From contig DAIEPN010000170.1 in the NCBI GenBank assembly GCA_027348355.1, positions 1-7,771 of the forward strand: DNA of 7,771 nucleotides. Direction: 5' to 3'. The first letter of the stretch is position 1; every line of letters begins with the position of its first letter. Of the stretch, positions 1 to 7,363 are shown piece after piece. The position numbers were made by a program, and so were the translations under genes. Under the pieces are notes generated by a model. The model worked only from the letters and a program-made list of their open reading frames with translations, ran no database searches and was not told the origin of the DNA. Source of the stretch: Chlamydiota bacterium. Its GTDB lineage: Bacteria; Chlamydiota; Chlamydiia; Chlamydiales; Rhabdochlamydiaceae.

Positions 1-1151
1 CTTTGTTCTTCAATCCTAATTCCTTCAATTTTTCGTGGACGTATAATAGGGTAAAAGCTTTCTCCAAAATTTATGATCCTCAGCTCAAGAAAACGACTGA
101 GTTTGCGGAAATATTCTCGATTTTCTTTAGTATCGACTTCCAGTACAAACCCAAATTCTGCATCAGAATAAGGCGACATTTCTCCTCTAGCCATAGAACC
201 AAAACTAACAACTGCGTAGGCAGTGGGAGGAGGCTCTTTGATTTTCTCTATAGAATTTGTTATCAAGTCAACTAATAAGCTTTGAAAGAGCTCTGTTGTT
301 ATTTTTTGAATCTGTTCAGGAGCTTCCTGCCTGTCTACCATTTGTTGTATTTGCAAACGAATCCCTACTAAGCGATTTCGCCATCCCTTAGTATAGCCTT
401 GCTCAGAATTTTCTAAATTTACTCCTAATTCGAGAAGAAATAGCGTTTCAGTTTCTTCTAGTTTTGCAAAAAGGGGCTCTTGATAATCCGGATTAAGCTC
501 ATATAGTCTAGCTGCAGCCAGAGCTTGGTTAAAAAGATGAGCGTCTCGTAAATAATCCTTTTTTGCTAAAAAAAGTTCGCCTAGCTTAGTAAGATAAAGA
601 ACTTGCTTCTTAGCATCTCCATTTTCATAGGCTTTTTCAAATTCTGCATAATTCGCGCCTTCTAAATCTTTTATTTCATCTGTAGACAACGATTTTTTCT
701 CTAAGGAAACCGTCTCTTTGCCTTTCTCTTTTTTAAAGGCTTGCTTAGAACTTGATTGAGAAGATTCATATTGTTGGGTATTTGAAGTTTGCGAAACAGG
801 AGGCTCTTCGCTTTTTTTAGACTGGGATCCTCCTCCCCCTACAAGCCCATATTCACCTAAAACGACACACCTAGAAAACAAATCAAAGGTCAGTAAACGT
901 GGATTTAGGGATAATTGCTCGGTTGAAAATTCATTTAGAACTACTAGAGTGACATTCTCTCTAGTAACATCGTCTTTCTCTACAGCGCAAACTACATGGC
1001 CTCCTAACGTTTTGAAAGAGATCTGAAAACCTTGGTAATTTCTGATTGTTGTCCCTATTAAATCAGTAAAATTAGAAGAGTTGTTGGAGGGCTTAACTGA
1101 AGAAAGTGGACATCTTGTCTGAGAACAATCCGAAATCGTAAGAGAGTTCAT
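1..1151 (-). CDS. DUF294-type nucleotidyltransferase family protein, 3' end outside the window
   Basis: An open frame runs from an ATG at 1151-1149 leftwards to the window edge without a stop, giving 383 residues; the C-terminus is missing. Residues 1-105 match nothing I recognise. A GGGGS-containing, Ser/Gln/Lys-rich linker spans about 105-150. A helical, TPR-like segment follows at about 165-300 (YLTKLGELFLAKKDY near 186-200). Then comes a nucleotidyltransferase core with GSMARGEM at 318-325 and SDAE at 329-332. This fits the GSxARGE...SDxD/E signature of DUF294/GlnD-like enzymes, and both metal-binding acids (D330, E332) are present, so it is probably catalytically competent; the substrate is unknown. 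The copy at 5771-7771 matches it closely from about residue 160 to the edge, so DUF294_C-like helices and TPRs probably follow outside the window. The Shine-Dalgarno is weak (GGAAAATAT before ATG), so the start is moderately certain. It is divergent from the plus-strand operon. Confidence 0.88.
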   Translation of the reverse strand, partial: MNSLTISDCSQTRCPLSSVKPSNNSSNFTDLIGTTIRNYQGFQISFKTLGGHVVCAVEKDDVTRENVTLVVLNEFSTEQLSLNPRLLTFDLFSRCVVLGEYGLVGGGGSQSKKSEEPPVSQTSNTQQYESSQSSSKQAFKKEKGKETVSLEKKSLSTDEIKDLEGANYAEFEKAYENGDAKKQVLYLTKLGELFLAKKDYLRDAHLFNQALAAARLYELNPDYQEPLFAKLEETETLFLLELGVNLENSEQGYTKGWRNRLVGIRLQIQQMVDRQEAPEQIQKITTELFQSLLVDLITNSIEKIKEPPPTAYAVVSFGSMARGEMSPYSDAEFGFVLEVDTKENREYFRKLSRFLELRIINFGESFYPIIRPRKIEGIRIEEQ

Positions 1152-1192
1152 ATATTTTCCAAGGTTCTAGGTTTTATCAAAAATACTGGTCC

Positions 1193-1222
1193 TATCTATC
1201 CCGTATGCTAAACGAACGGCAA
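1193..1222 (-). promoter_or_regulatory. Weak candidate promoter for the minus-strand gene
   Basis: Read on the minus strand, TTGCCG (1222-1217) and TAGATA (1198-1193) are separated by 18 bases and lie about 42 bases upstream of the ATG at 1151. Both hexamers are imperfect, so this is only the best match seen. Confidence 0.25.
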
Positions 1223-1253
1223 GAGGTTATTCTTTACAAAATTCATCTCTATC

Positions 1254-1282
1254 TTTAAAACTGAAGTAAGATTCTTTATAAT
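1254..1282 (+). promoter_or_regulatory. Sigma-70-type promoter for the PARP-ankyrin operon
   Basis: A TTTAAA -35 element at 1254-1259 and a perfect TATAAT -10 element at 1277-1282 are separated by 17 bases, the optimal spacing for a housekeeping sigma factor. Transcription would begin near 1289, leaving a leader of about 20 bases that contains AGAGG at 1300-1304 ahead of the ATG at 1310. The region is AT-rich, so chance matches are possible, but spacing and position are both right. Confidence 0.6.
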
Positions 1283-1309
1283 TTCTTTATATATTAGCAA
1301 GAGGTAATT

Positions 1310-4300
1310 ATGTCAGTACAAGCAATTCAATCTCGTGTACCCACTTTCATTCCCCCTGATCTTGCTGATAAACTACCCAATCGTCAAACGCCGTGGGAAC
1401 CGGATCAAGCACTATCTCAGCAGCTCGTACCAATACCAAAAAATGACCCTAAAAAATATCGAGAATATGTACTTACAAGTGGCCCTCTTGTGGATTTTGT
1501 AATGCGCTATTGCAACGTCAATCCTGCGCGAAGAGAAGTAGTATCGTGTATTACCTATATTGATAACCCAACGCTTAGAACGTCCTTCGAAACGGGACTT
1601 ATTCTTATGGAAGGTGAAGCAAATAACCCTAAATTTGCTCCTACATGGAAACAAAACACCAAAGATAGACAAGAACGAGAAAAGGTCCTTGCTGAATGGG
1701 AAGCATTAGTAGAACCATTCTCCCCTCTCACCGTAAATGGTGAAACGATAACAAATGCAAAGGTTTTTCCTGGATTCCACGGATGTAGTGATACTGCGGC
1801 TGACTCAATTGCTAAAACAGGATCAGCGTATTTTGGCAAATGCCAAGACTTAGATTCGAGTCAAAGCGGTAGTGCGCTTTCCACAGATGATGGTTATTTT
1901 GGAAGAGGCATTTATGGGACAGATAGCTTTGCCTATGCGCGAAAATATGGGAAAAAAATATTTATTTCTTGGTTTGCCATGCGGGAGCCACGCCCAGTCA
2001 TAGGCGATGTAAAACATCCAAAAATGGCAACTGACATGAAACAACTAAAAGGTCATGGTAAAGTCGCAGCACACAACGCTCATTTTATTTCCGTCGCTTC
2101 AATTAGACCGGAAGATCCAAATTGCATGCTTTATTACCCGTGCCATACTGCGGCAGGACAAGAGGCTGACTGTCACGAGATTGTAGTTTTCGACAGCAGG
2201 CAAGTTCTTCCTTGGATTGTGATCAGTGTAGCTCCTATTCCAAATTGGAAAAAATCCATGTCACTTACCTATACCGTAGATGACTGTTATGAGGCTTGTA
2301 AATCCGGAAGGCAAAACCAGGTTATGGAATGGATAAATCAAGACAAAACACGTCTTGAACATAAAATGGTCAATAGGGAAACAGTTCATTTTGCAGCCGT
2401 TTTAGGTGACCAAATCTCTATTTTAGAATGGCTATACAAACAAAACCTTTCCTTAATCGGCACTTGTAGAGAGGACGGATGCAATATTTTACATTTGGCA
2501 GCAGCGTTCGGGCGTCTTGAAATCGCAAGATGGATTAAAAGATATTGTCCGCAATTACTAAATCAGAACAATGACCAAGACGACTCCCCTCTTTATATGG
2601 CCGCCTTTTTTGGACAAAAGGAAATCCTACTCGAATTTATAGACGAAGTAAAAAAAGACCCCAAAATTATTTTAAAACTTGTGCAAACATCAAATACAGA
2701 AATGGTTGATTTTCTGATCCAAAATGGTGTTTCACTTAACGTGGTCAATGATCGAAATCAAACTCTCTTGCATTTAGCTGCTGAATCAGGTCAAAAGCAA
2801 AACGTTGTGTATCTACAGAGTAAAGGGTTAGATATAAATGCTCTTGATAAAGATAAAAAGACACCTCTTTTCTTAGCCGTCACAAATGGTCATGATGCTA
2901 TAGTTGACCATCTACTCCAAGATAGCGCTAAAACAGATACGATCACAACGAGTGGTGATACTCTTTTTCATACTGCAGCTTCCTATGGGCGCATTACCCT
3001 ATTGGACAAGCTACATCCGGTATGCCCAAATTTAGTCGACATCCCAGATGATGACGGAAAAACGCCTTTACACAGATCTGTATGGGAAGATCCAAAGCCT
3101 CAAGTGGTAGCCTGGTTTTCAGACCATGGAGTGAATGTAAATGCAAAGACCTATAACAGAGTTCAGCAAATGGCTTTTAATTACACTCCACTCCACTGGG
3201 CCGCCAAACACGGTCACCTAGAGAGTGCAAAACTACTGATCCTAAATGGAGCGAGCCAAATAGAAACCAATATTAACGGGGAAACACCTCTAGATTTAGC
3301 TATACGTTTTGGACAAGATCATGTAGCTAGATATCTTATTGATCCTCAATTTGACGGATCTCAGGAAGCATTATTTACCTCACCTCCGACTCAAGAGCAA
3401 TGTATAGCAAGATTTGCGCAGGCATACCAAAATCAAGAACATGTTAACCAAGTGCTCTGCCTTGAAAAACTAGGGGATCTATTTCTGCAGAAAAAAAACT
3501 ATTTAGATGCAGCTCATGCATTAAATGGTGTTTTTGTCTTAGCAAAAAACTATGGACTTCCTCAGCAATACCAAAGGCTAATTTTTAAGAAATTAGAAAG
3601 GATTGAAGGAGAATTTATCTTAGAAAAATTTAAACTGAAGACTTCTCCTGATTTTAAAGACTATCTTCAGAAATTTCGAGAAGAGCTTGCAACCATTAGA
3701 ACTACAGCCGAGCAAGCACTTACTATACAAACCGCTGCCGAAGTGCAAATCAAAATGAACCAAGAACTTCAGCAGTTATTTTCTCAGCTTGTCCAACACT
3801 GCTCGAAGATGATAGATAAGAAACCACCGAGCCCTTTTGCTGTAGTAAGTTTTGGATCTCTAGCTAGAGGAGAAATGCTGCCTAATGAAAAAATCGCATT
3901 TGGGATCTTCGTGGAAAACTCTACCCCCGAAATTACTTCCTTTTTCAAGAGTCTTTATGAATTTCTGAAGCTAAGAATGGTCAACATTGGAGAGACTGAG
4001 CATGCCCTTCTCCCATCTAGCGCAACAGCCCCTTCTAGATTTACTAAAGCAGGATTTCAATTTGACACAGCTTTCGAAAGCTTTGAAATGGTGGTTACAC
4101 CAGAGAGTGCATCCTCTATACAAACTAAAGCTGATTTTGAAAGAAACCCTTCTAGAATGGGTAGGGAAGCTCTCTTGGTCTCTTCACTAGTCTCTGGAGA
4201 GTCTTCTGTTTATGAAAAATATCAAAAAGCCACTCAATTATCTTTGGATGAGAAAAAATTTTTCGGAAAAAAATGGAGAGAAGACAGAGCCCTAAAAACT

Positions 4301-4753
4301 CTACAAGAACACGTGCAGAAGTTTCAGGCATTGATACACATAAAGAAGATCAAATTGAGCCAATATTCTTTAAATAAGGGTTTGTATCAACCTTTGCTGA
4401 ATGTGATTCATACGCTTGGGGTCTACTATGGAGTAAACGGGAAAAACGCATTTGAGATTATAAAAGCCCTTGAAACCCAGCAGGTTTTGAATAGAGACGC
4501 CTCGCAAAACCTACAGACTCTACAAGGTATTTTAACTAGAGCTAGTATGCTGACTCATAATTTACTTAAAGAAGAGCAAGCCGATATTTCTCTTACAGAG
4601 TTGATGGAAAAAAATCTTGTAAGAAGAGAGGACCTCTTGGAGGTATATCGCGTTTTCATACCACTTCAAAAAGCATGTGAGGATTTTGTTGTGAATCCTA
4701 CGAAGGTATTTGCGAATAAAGCCATCTATGATGCTACGATTTCCATTGAATAA
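1310..4753 (+). CDS. PARP-like ADP-ribosyltransferase / ankyrin repeat / degenerate nucleotidyltransferase fusion
   Basis: This is a 1147-residue protein with three modules. (1) Residues about 75-308 resemble a PARP catalytic domain: an entry segment ITYIDNP at 81-87, GFHG at 155-158, FGRGIY at 197-202, and HEIVVFD at 289-295. The H-Y-E triad would be H157, Y202 and E290, predicting transfer of ADP-ribose from NAD to a target. (2) Residues about 355-680 hold about ten ankyrin repeats (for example TPLHWAAKHGHLESAKLLI at 626-644), a likely binding platform. (3) Residues about 694-1125 are a helical segment plus a DUF294-like nucleotidyltransferase and DUF294_C-like helices, homologous to the flanking genes. 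Its motif GSLARGEM (849-856) is followed by NEKIAF instead of YSDAEF, so the catalytic acids are lost. The start is supported by AGAGG with 5-base spacing and an upstream promoter. There is no signal peptide or membrane segment, so it is probably a soluble protein. The eukaryote-like modules suggest a secreted, host-directed protein, but that is inferred. It is first in a likely three-gene operon. Confidence 0.9.
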   Translation: MSVQAIQSRVPTFIPPDLADKLPNRQTPWEPDQALSQQLVPIPKNDPKKYREYVLTSGPLVDFVMRYCNVNPARREVVSCITYIDNPTLRTSFETGLILMEGEANNPKFAPTWKQNTKDRQEREKVLAEWEALVEPFSPLTVNGETITNAKVFPGFHGCSDTAADSIAKTGSAYFGKCQDLDSSQSGSALSTDDGYFGRGIYGTDSFAYARKYGKKIFISWFAMREPRPVIGDVKHPKMATDMKQLKGHGKVAAHNAHFISVASIRPEDPNCMLYYPCHTAAGQEADCHEIVVFDSRQVLPWIVISVAPIPNWKKSMSLTYTVDDCYEACKSGRQNQVMEWINQDKTRLEHKMVNRETVHFAAVLGDQISILEWLYKQNLSLIGTCREDGCNILHLAAAFGRLEIARWIKRYCPQLLNQNNDQDDSPLYMAAFFGQKEILLEFIDEVKKDPKIILKLVQTSNTEMVDFLIQNGVSLNVVNDRNQTLLHLAAESGQKQNVVYLQSKGLDINALDKDKKTPLFLAVTNGHDAIVDHLLQDSAKTDTITTSGDTLFHTAASYGRITLLDKLHPVCPNLVDIPDDDGKTPLHRSVWEDPKPQVVAWFSDHGVNVNAKTYNRVQQMAFNYTPLHWAAKHGHLESAKLLILNGASQIETNINGETPLDLAIRFGQDHVARYLIDPQFDGSQEALFTSPPTQEQCIARFAQAYQNQEHVNQVLCLEKLGDLFLQKKNYLDAAHALNGVFVLAKNYGLPQQYQRLIFKKLERIEGEFILEKFKLKTSPDFKDYLQKFREELATIRTTAEQALTIQTAAEVQIKMNQELQQLFSQLVQHCSKMIDKKPPSPFAVVSFGSLARGEMLPNEKIAFGIFVENSTPEITSFFKSLYEFLKLRMVNIGETEHALLPSSATAPSRFTKAGFQFDTAFESFEMVVTPESASSIQTKADFERNPSRMGREALLVSSLVSGESSVYEKYQKATQLSLDEKKFFGKKWREDRALKTLQEHVQKFQALIHIKKIKLSQYSLNKGLYQPLLNVIHTLGVYYGVNGKNAFEIIKALETQQVLNRDASQNLQTLQGILTRASMLTHNLLKEEQADISLTELMEKNLVRREDLLEVYRVFIPLQKACEDFVVNPTKVFANKAIYDATISIE
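1532..2233 (+). other. Domain: PARP-like (H-Y-E) ADP-ribosyltransferase catalytic region
   Basis: This segment codes for about residues 75-308 of the fusion protein. H157 lies in an HG motif as in PARP LWHG. Y202 lies in GIY as in PARP GIYF, and Y213 sits exactly 11 residues later, the spacing between PARP1 Y896 and Y907. E290 begins EIVVFD, matching the PARP EYIVYD strand that carries the catalytic Glu, and it is followed by QVLPW like the PARP QVNLKY. The position of PARP1 Ser904 is Ala210 here, a possible change in nicotinamide contact. Whether it makes mono- or poly-ADP-ribose cannot be told, though the E of the triad is compatible with either. Confidence 0.8.
2372..3349 (+). repeat. Ankyrin repeat array (about ten units)
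   Basis: The units are about 33 residues each, at approximately residues 355-387, 389-421, 423-447, 455-480 (degenerate), 481-513, 514-546, 547-580, 581-614, 622-654 and 655-680. Typical core motifs are visible: ILHLAAAFGRLEIARW, TLLHLAAESGQ, TPLFLAVTNGH, TPLHWAAKHGHLESAKLL and TPLDLAIRFGQDHVARYL. The repeats are divergent in DNA, so this is an old array rather than a recent tandem expansion. Such arrays usually bind other proteins; here they could position the PARP domain on its target. Confidence 0.9.
3389..4690 (+). other. Domain: helical segment plus degenerate DUF294-type nucleotidyltransferase
   Basis: Residues about 694-1127 of the fusion are homologous to the minus-strand gene and to the broken downstream gene. 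LEKLGDLFLQKKNYLDAAHAL (718-738) matches LEKLGDLFLQKEEYVKASHLL in the third copy. GSLARGEMLP (849-858) keeps the glycine-serine and ARGE parts, but K861 and A863 replace the Asp and Glu of the SDxE motif. The region 1010-1085 follows the DUF294_C pattern (KGLYQPLLNVIHTLGVYYGV), and LLEVYRVFIPLQKACEDFV (1109-1127) marks the module end. It is probably a non-catalytic, structural or regulatory domain. Confidence 0.8.
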
Positions 4754-4761
4754 AGGATATC

Positions 4762-5754
4762 ATGACATCAACGCTAAAAGGTTGCACCTATAACATTGGG
4801 TATTCCTATTTGGATCATCTTAAGCTTCGTAGAGCCAAGGATCCTGATTTTTCAGGAAAAATTCAGTCTAAAGAGGAAGAGATTGAATTACTCTCTCTCT
4901 ATGAAAAGGTAGAAAGAAAATCTGCGGAACTCATTCTTCAAGCTCAATTAGATTTTCTCTGCATCCAAGAAGGTGGAAATGAAAGTAGGCCTTTTTTTCA
5001 AACCTTTACAGATCAAAAAAAAGCTGAGGATGGGACTGAAAAATATACAATTATCCATACAGGAAATAAAACAGACTGCTTTGACTCTGCGCTCATCCTA
5101 AACACCAATCGATTTCAGAATATTCAGGACCATTCTTTTATTGCGAAGGCAAAAAACAAGTATACAAATGACCCAGTTATCAAAGATGTGTCCGTTGCGA
5201 CTGTGATGGATAAAGAAACAGGACAAAAAATTGCGATTGTTTCAACACATGTGCCAGGTCTTGACCTCACTATGACTCCCCTATCTTTAGAGGAAGAAGA
5301 AAACGGAAATGCTTTATGTAGAGTAATGATTGATAAGCTTGATGAAGTAGGAAAAGACAGGCTCCAAATCATAGGAGCTGATATGAACGCGAATCCAGAA
5401 TTTGTCTCGGATCGTTTTTCTCTTTTCTATCAAAAGGGTTTTACTCTTTTACGAAGCCATCTTCCTACAAACGTGAATCCGGACCCAAGTATTTCTACGG
5501 GAAGGCTTTTAGTGGAGAGAGAAATCGACTTTTTCCTCATTAGAAATAAGAAATGTGAGGAAAAAATTACATTTACCTGTATGGAACCTATTTTAGAATT
5601 TGATCCCTCTACAAATTGCTCCGATCATATTCTTCTTTTAATGGAAACTAGTTCTAAAGTTTCTCATGAAACTGTTGACCTACTGCAGGTAAAAAGCTCA
5701 TCAAGCAAAGGGGGTATTCTTTCTAGGTTGTTTTCTTGGTTAAACATCTCATGA
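4762..5754 (+). CDS. Endonuclease/exonuclease/phosphatase (EEP) superfamily protein
   Basis: This 330-residue protein has the ordered motifs of the Mg-dependent EEP hydrolase fold: N11 in TYNIG, E70 in FLCIQEG, H163 in VSTHVPG, D207 and N209 in GADMNANP, D256 in REIDFFLI, and D288-H289 in CSDHILLL. All predicted catalytic residues are present, so it should cleave phosphodiester or phosphomonoester bonds. The superfamily covers DNases, AP endonucleases, deadenylases, inositol polyphosphate phosphatases and sphingomyelinases, and I cannot choose among them. There is no signal peptide. The last 15 residues (GGILSRLFSWLNIS) are hydrophobic or amphipathic and might touch a membrane. The ATG is preceded by AAAGGA that overlaps the stop of the upstream gene; the gap is 8 bases, suggesting coupled translation with the PARP-ankyrin gene. 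Confidence 0.85.
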   Translation: MTSTLKGCTYNIGYSYLDHLKLRRAKDPDFSGKIQSKEEEIELLSLYEKVERKSAELILQAQLDFLCIQEGGNESRPFFQTFTDQKKAEDGTEKYTIIHTGNKTDCFDSALILNTNRFQNIQDHSFIAKAKNKYTNDPVIKDVSVATVMDKETGQKIAIVSTHVPGLDLTMTPLSLEEEENGNALCRVMIDKLDEVGKDRLQIIGADMNANPEFVSDRFSLFYQKGFTLLRSHLPTNVNPDPSISTGRLLVEREIDFFLIRNKKCEEKITFTCMEPILEFDPSTNCSDHILLLMETSSKVSHETVDLLQVKSSSSKGGILSRLFSWLNIS

Positions 5755-6479
5755 AGCTAAAGGGATAAATATGATTCTTTTATTACAAAGGTATCATCTT
5801 GTAAGTCGTCTATGGAACATCAAAGACATAAATCCCTCTATGTCCCCATCACAAAATCCAGAGTATTCTCATTGGGGACTAGCCAAGCATTTATGGAAAC
5901 CGGTGAAAAGTTCTAGTTTAGATAGTAGTCGCGTTACTATTTCAACGGATGAGAATCTCAAGATTTTCCCTAAGCAAGAAAAAAGCATCGATCTTTTATC
6001 TTTCGAAAAGAAACCAAATATCGATGAAATAAGAGATGAAGAAGGGTCGTATTATGCCCTTTTTGGAAAAGCTTATGAGAATGGAGAAGCTCAAGACCAG
6101 GTTCACTATCTAGAAAAACTGGGAGATCTTTTCTTGCAGAAAGAAGAGTATGTCAAAGCTTCCCATCTCCTAAATAGCGCACTTGCTTTGGCTACAAAAT
6201 GCGAATTTGACCCAGCCTATCAATCTCAACTTCTTTCAAAATTGGAAAGGATTGAGGAGAATTTCTTAGGAAGCTTTGGCATAAAACCCAAAGCAGAACA
6301 TGAGGGATATCTTCAGGGCTATAGAGATCAACTAAAGGAAATTCGTCTACAGATACAAAAAATGGTAGAGGAAAAGGAATCTCCACAAAAAATCCAAAAG
6401 ATAACAACAGAGTACTTTCAAAAGTTATTAGTAGATCTAATAACTCATTCGATCGAGGTCTTAGGTGAAAATCCACCTA

Positions 6480-6485
6480 CCCCCC
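6480..6485 (+). other. Frameshift lesion 1: C6 homopolymer, one extra base
   Basis: Removing one C turns ACC CCC CTA TGC into ACC CCC TAT GCA, restoring PYAVVAFGSM, which aligns with AYAVVSFGSM of the minus-strand paralogue. Without correction the first frame ends at 6571. Confidence 0.85.
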
Positions 6486-7167
6486 TATGCAGTAGTAGCT
6501 TTTGGTTCTATGGCCAGAGAAGAAATGTGTCCTTACTCAGATGTGGAATTTGGATTTCTTTTGGAAGATGACACTGAAGAGAATCGAGAATATTTTCGGA
6601 AATTAAGCCAATTCCTTCAACTTAGAATAATCAACTTAGGGGAAACCTTTTTTCCGGTGTTACGCCCCCAAAAAGGTTGCAAACTCATTTTTGAGAGACT
6701 AAGCAAAACTCCTCGAGGGTTTAGTTTGGATACAGGAGGTATTGCTCCTTTAGGAAAAGAGGGCGTATATGAACTTATCTGTAGTCCAAAACAGTTGGCA
6801 AATTTCCACAATCCCAAATGGTTGGAAGCAAATCAAGGAGAAACCCCTTTGATTAATGCTTTGACTCAGTGTGCCTTTGTTATGGGAAAAGAGAACTTAC
6901 TTGATCAGTATATTACTAGTATGGAGAGGACTCTTAATGCTAGAACAGGGCTCTTCTTTGGTCCACGATTAAGAGAAAGTCGGGCAATAGATCTCTTGAG
7001 AGGCCATCTGCAAGAATTTCATCCTTGGCTTACAAAAGATAGAATTGATGGCCGAGGATTTAACGCAAAAAAGGATTTATATCGTCCCCTCCAAATGATC
7101 GTAGGATGTCTTTCTCTTTACTACGGAATAAGCAGCGGTAACACCTTTACTGCTATTCAAGAATTAC

Positions 7168-7174
7168 AAAAAAA
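7168..7174 (+). other. Frameshift lesion 2: A7 homopolymer, one base missing
   Basis: Adding one A gives CAA AAA AAA GGT and restores QKKGVFSAEGAKKL, which fits the DUF294_C consensus. Uncorrected, the frame stops at 7220. This shift reverses lesion 1, so the original frame is regained. Confidence 0.8.
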
Positions 7175-7360
7175 GGTGTTTTCAGTGCAGAAGGTGCAAA
7201 AAAACTTCAAGAAACGTTAGACATAGCAATAAAGTGGCGTATTCAAGCTCACCTTTTCTACAAATCAGAAGAAGAAACCTACCGCTATAGTAAAGAGTCG
7301 GATGATGAGAAAATACTTGGATTTTTACCCTTCACAGATACGTTAGCAGACACTCTTTTG

Positions 7361-7363
7361 TAA
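7361..7363 (+). other. In-frame nonsense codon (TAA)
   Basis: In the restored frame, LL-stop-VYRTLLPL aligns with LLEVYRVFIPL at residues 1109-1119 of the PARP-ankyrin protein. One G-to-T change from GAA explains it. The frame stays open from here to the window edge. Confidence 0.85.

Larger units (their letters stand above)
1152..1309. promoter_or_regulatory. Divergent intergenic region
   Basis: These 158 bases separate two head-to-head genes and must carry both start regions. I see a convincing plus-strand promoter near 1254-1282 and only a weak minus-strand candidate. An imperfect direct repeat, GCAAGAGGTTAT at 1219-1230 and GCAAGAGGTAAT at 1297-1308 (11 of 12 bases), is present; the second copy contains the ribosome binding site of the downstream gene. 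No RNA gene, terminator hairpin or clear operator was found. Confidence 0.6.

Noticed and set aside
3..275. Plus-strand open frame of 90 codons at the left edge
   Set aside because: It lies antisense to the nucleotidyltransferase gene, which has clear conserved motifs on the minus strand here.
1152..1309. Small RNA, riboswitch or terminator in the divergent intergenic region
   Set aside because: No stable hairpin, T-tract terminator or conserved RNA motif was visible.
1412..2044. Several minus-strand open frames opposite the PARP domain
   Set aside because: They are shadows of a gene whose catalytic motifs are on the plus strand.
3987..4190. Plus-strand open frame of 67 codons inside the PARP-ankyrin gene
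   Set aside because: It is out of frame within a conserved coding region, with no ribosome binding site or recognisable product.
6465..7220. Treating the 251-codon GTG-initiated frame as an independent gene
   Set aside because: It starts in the middle of the module and matches paralogues as a continuous internal segment, so it is better read as part of a frameshifted gene.
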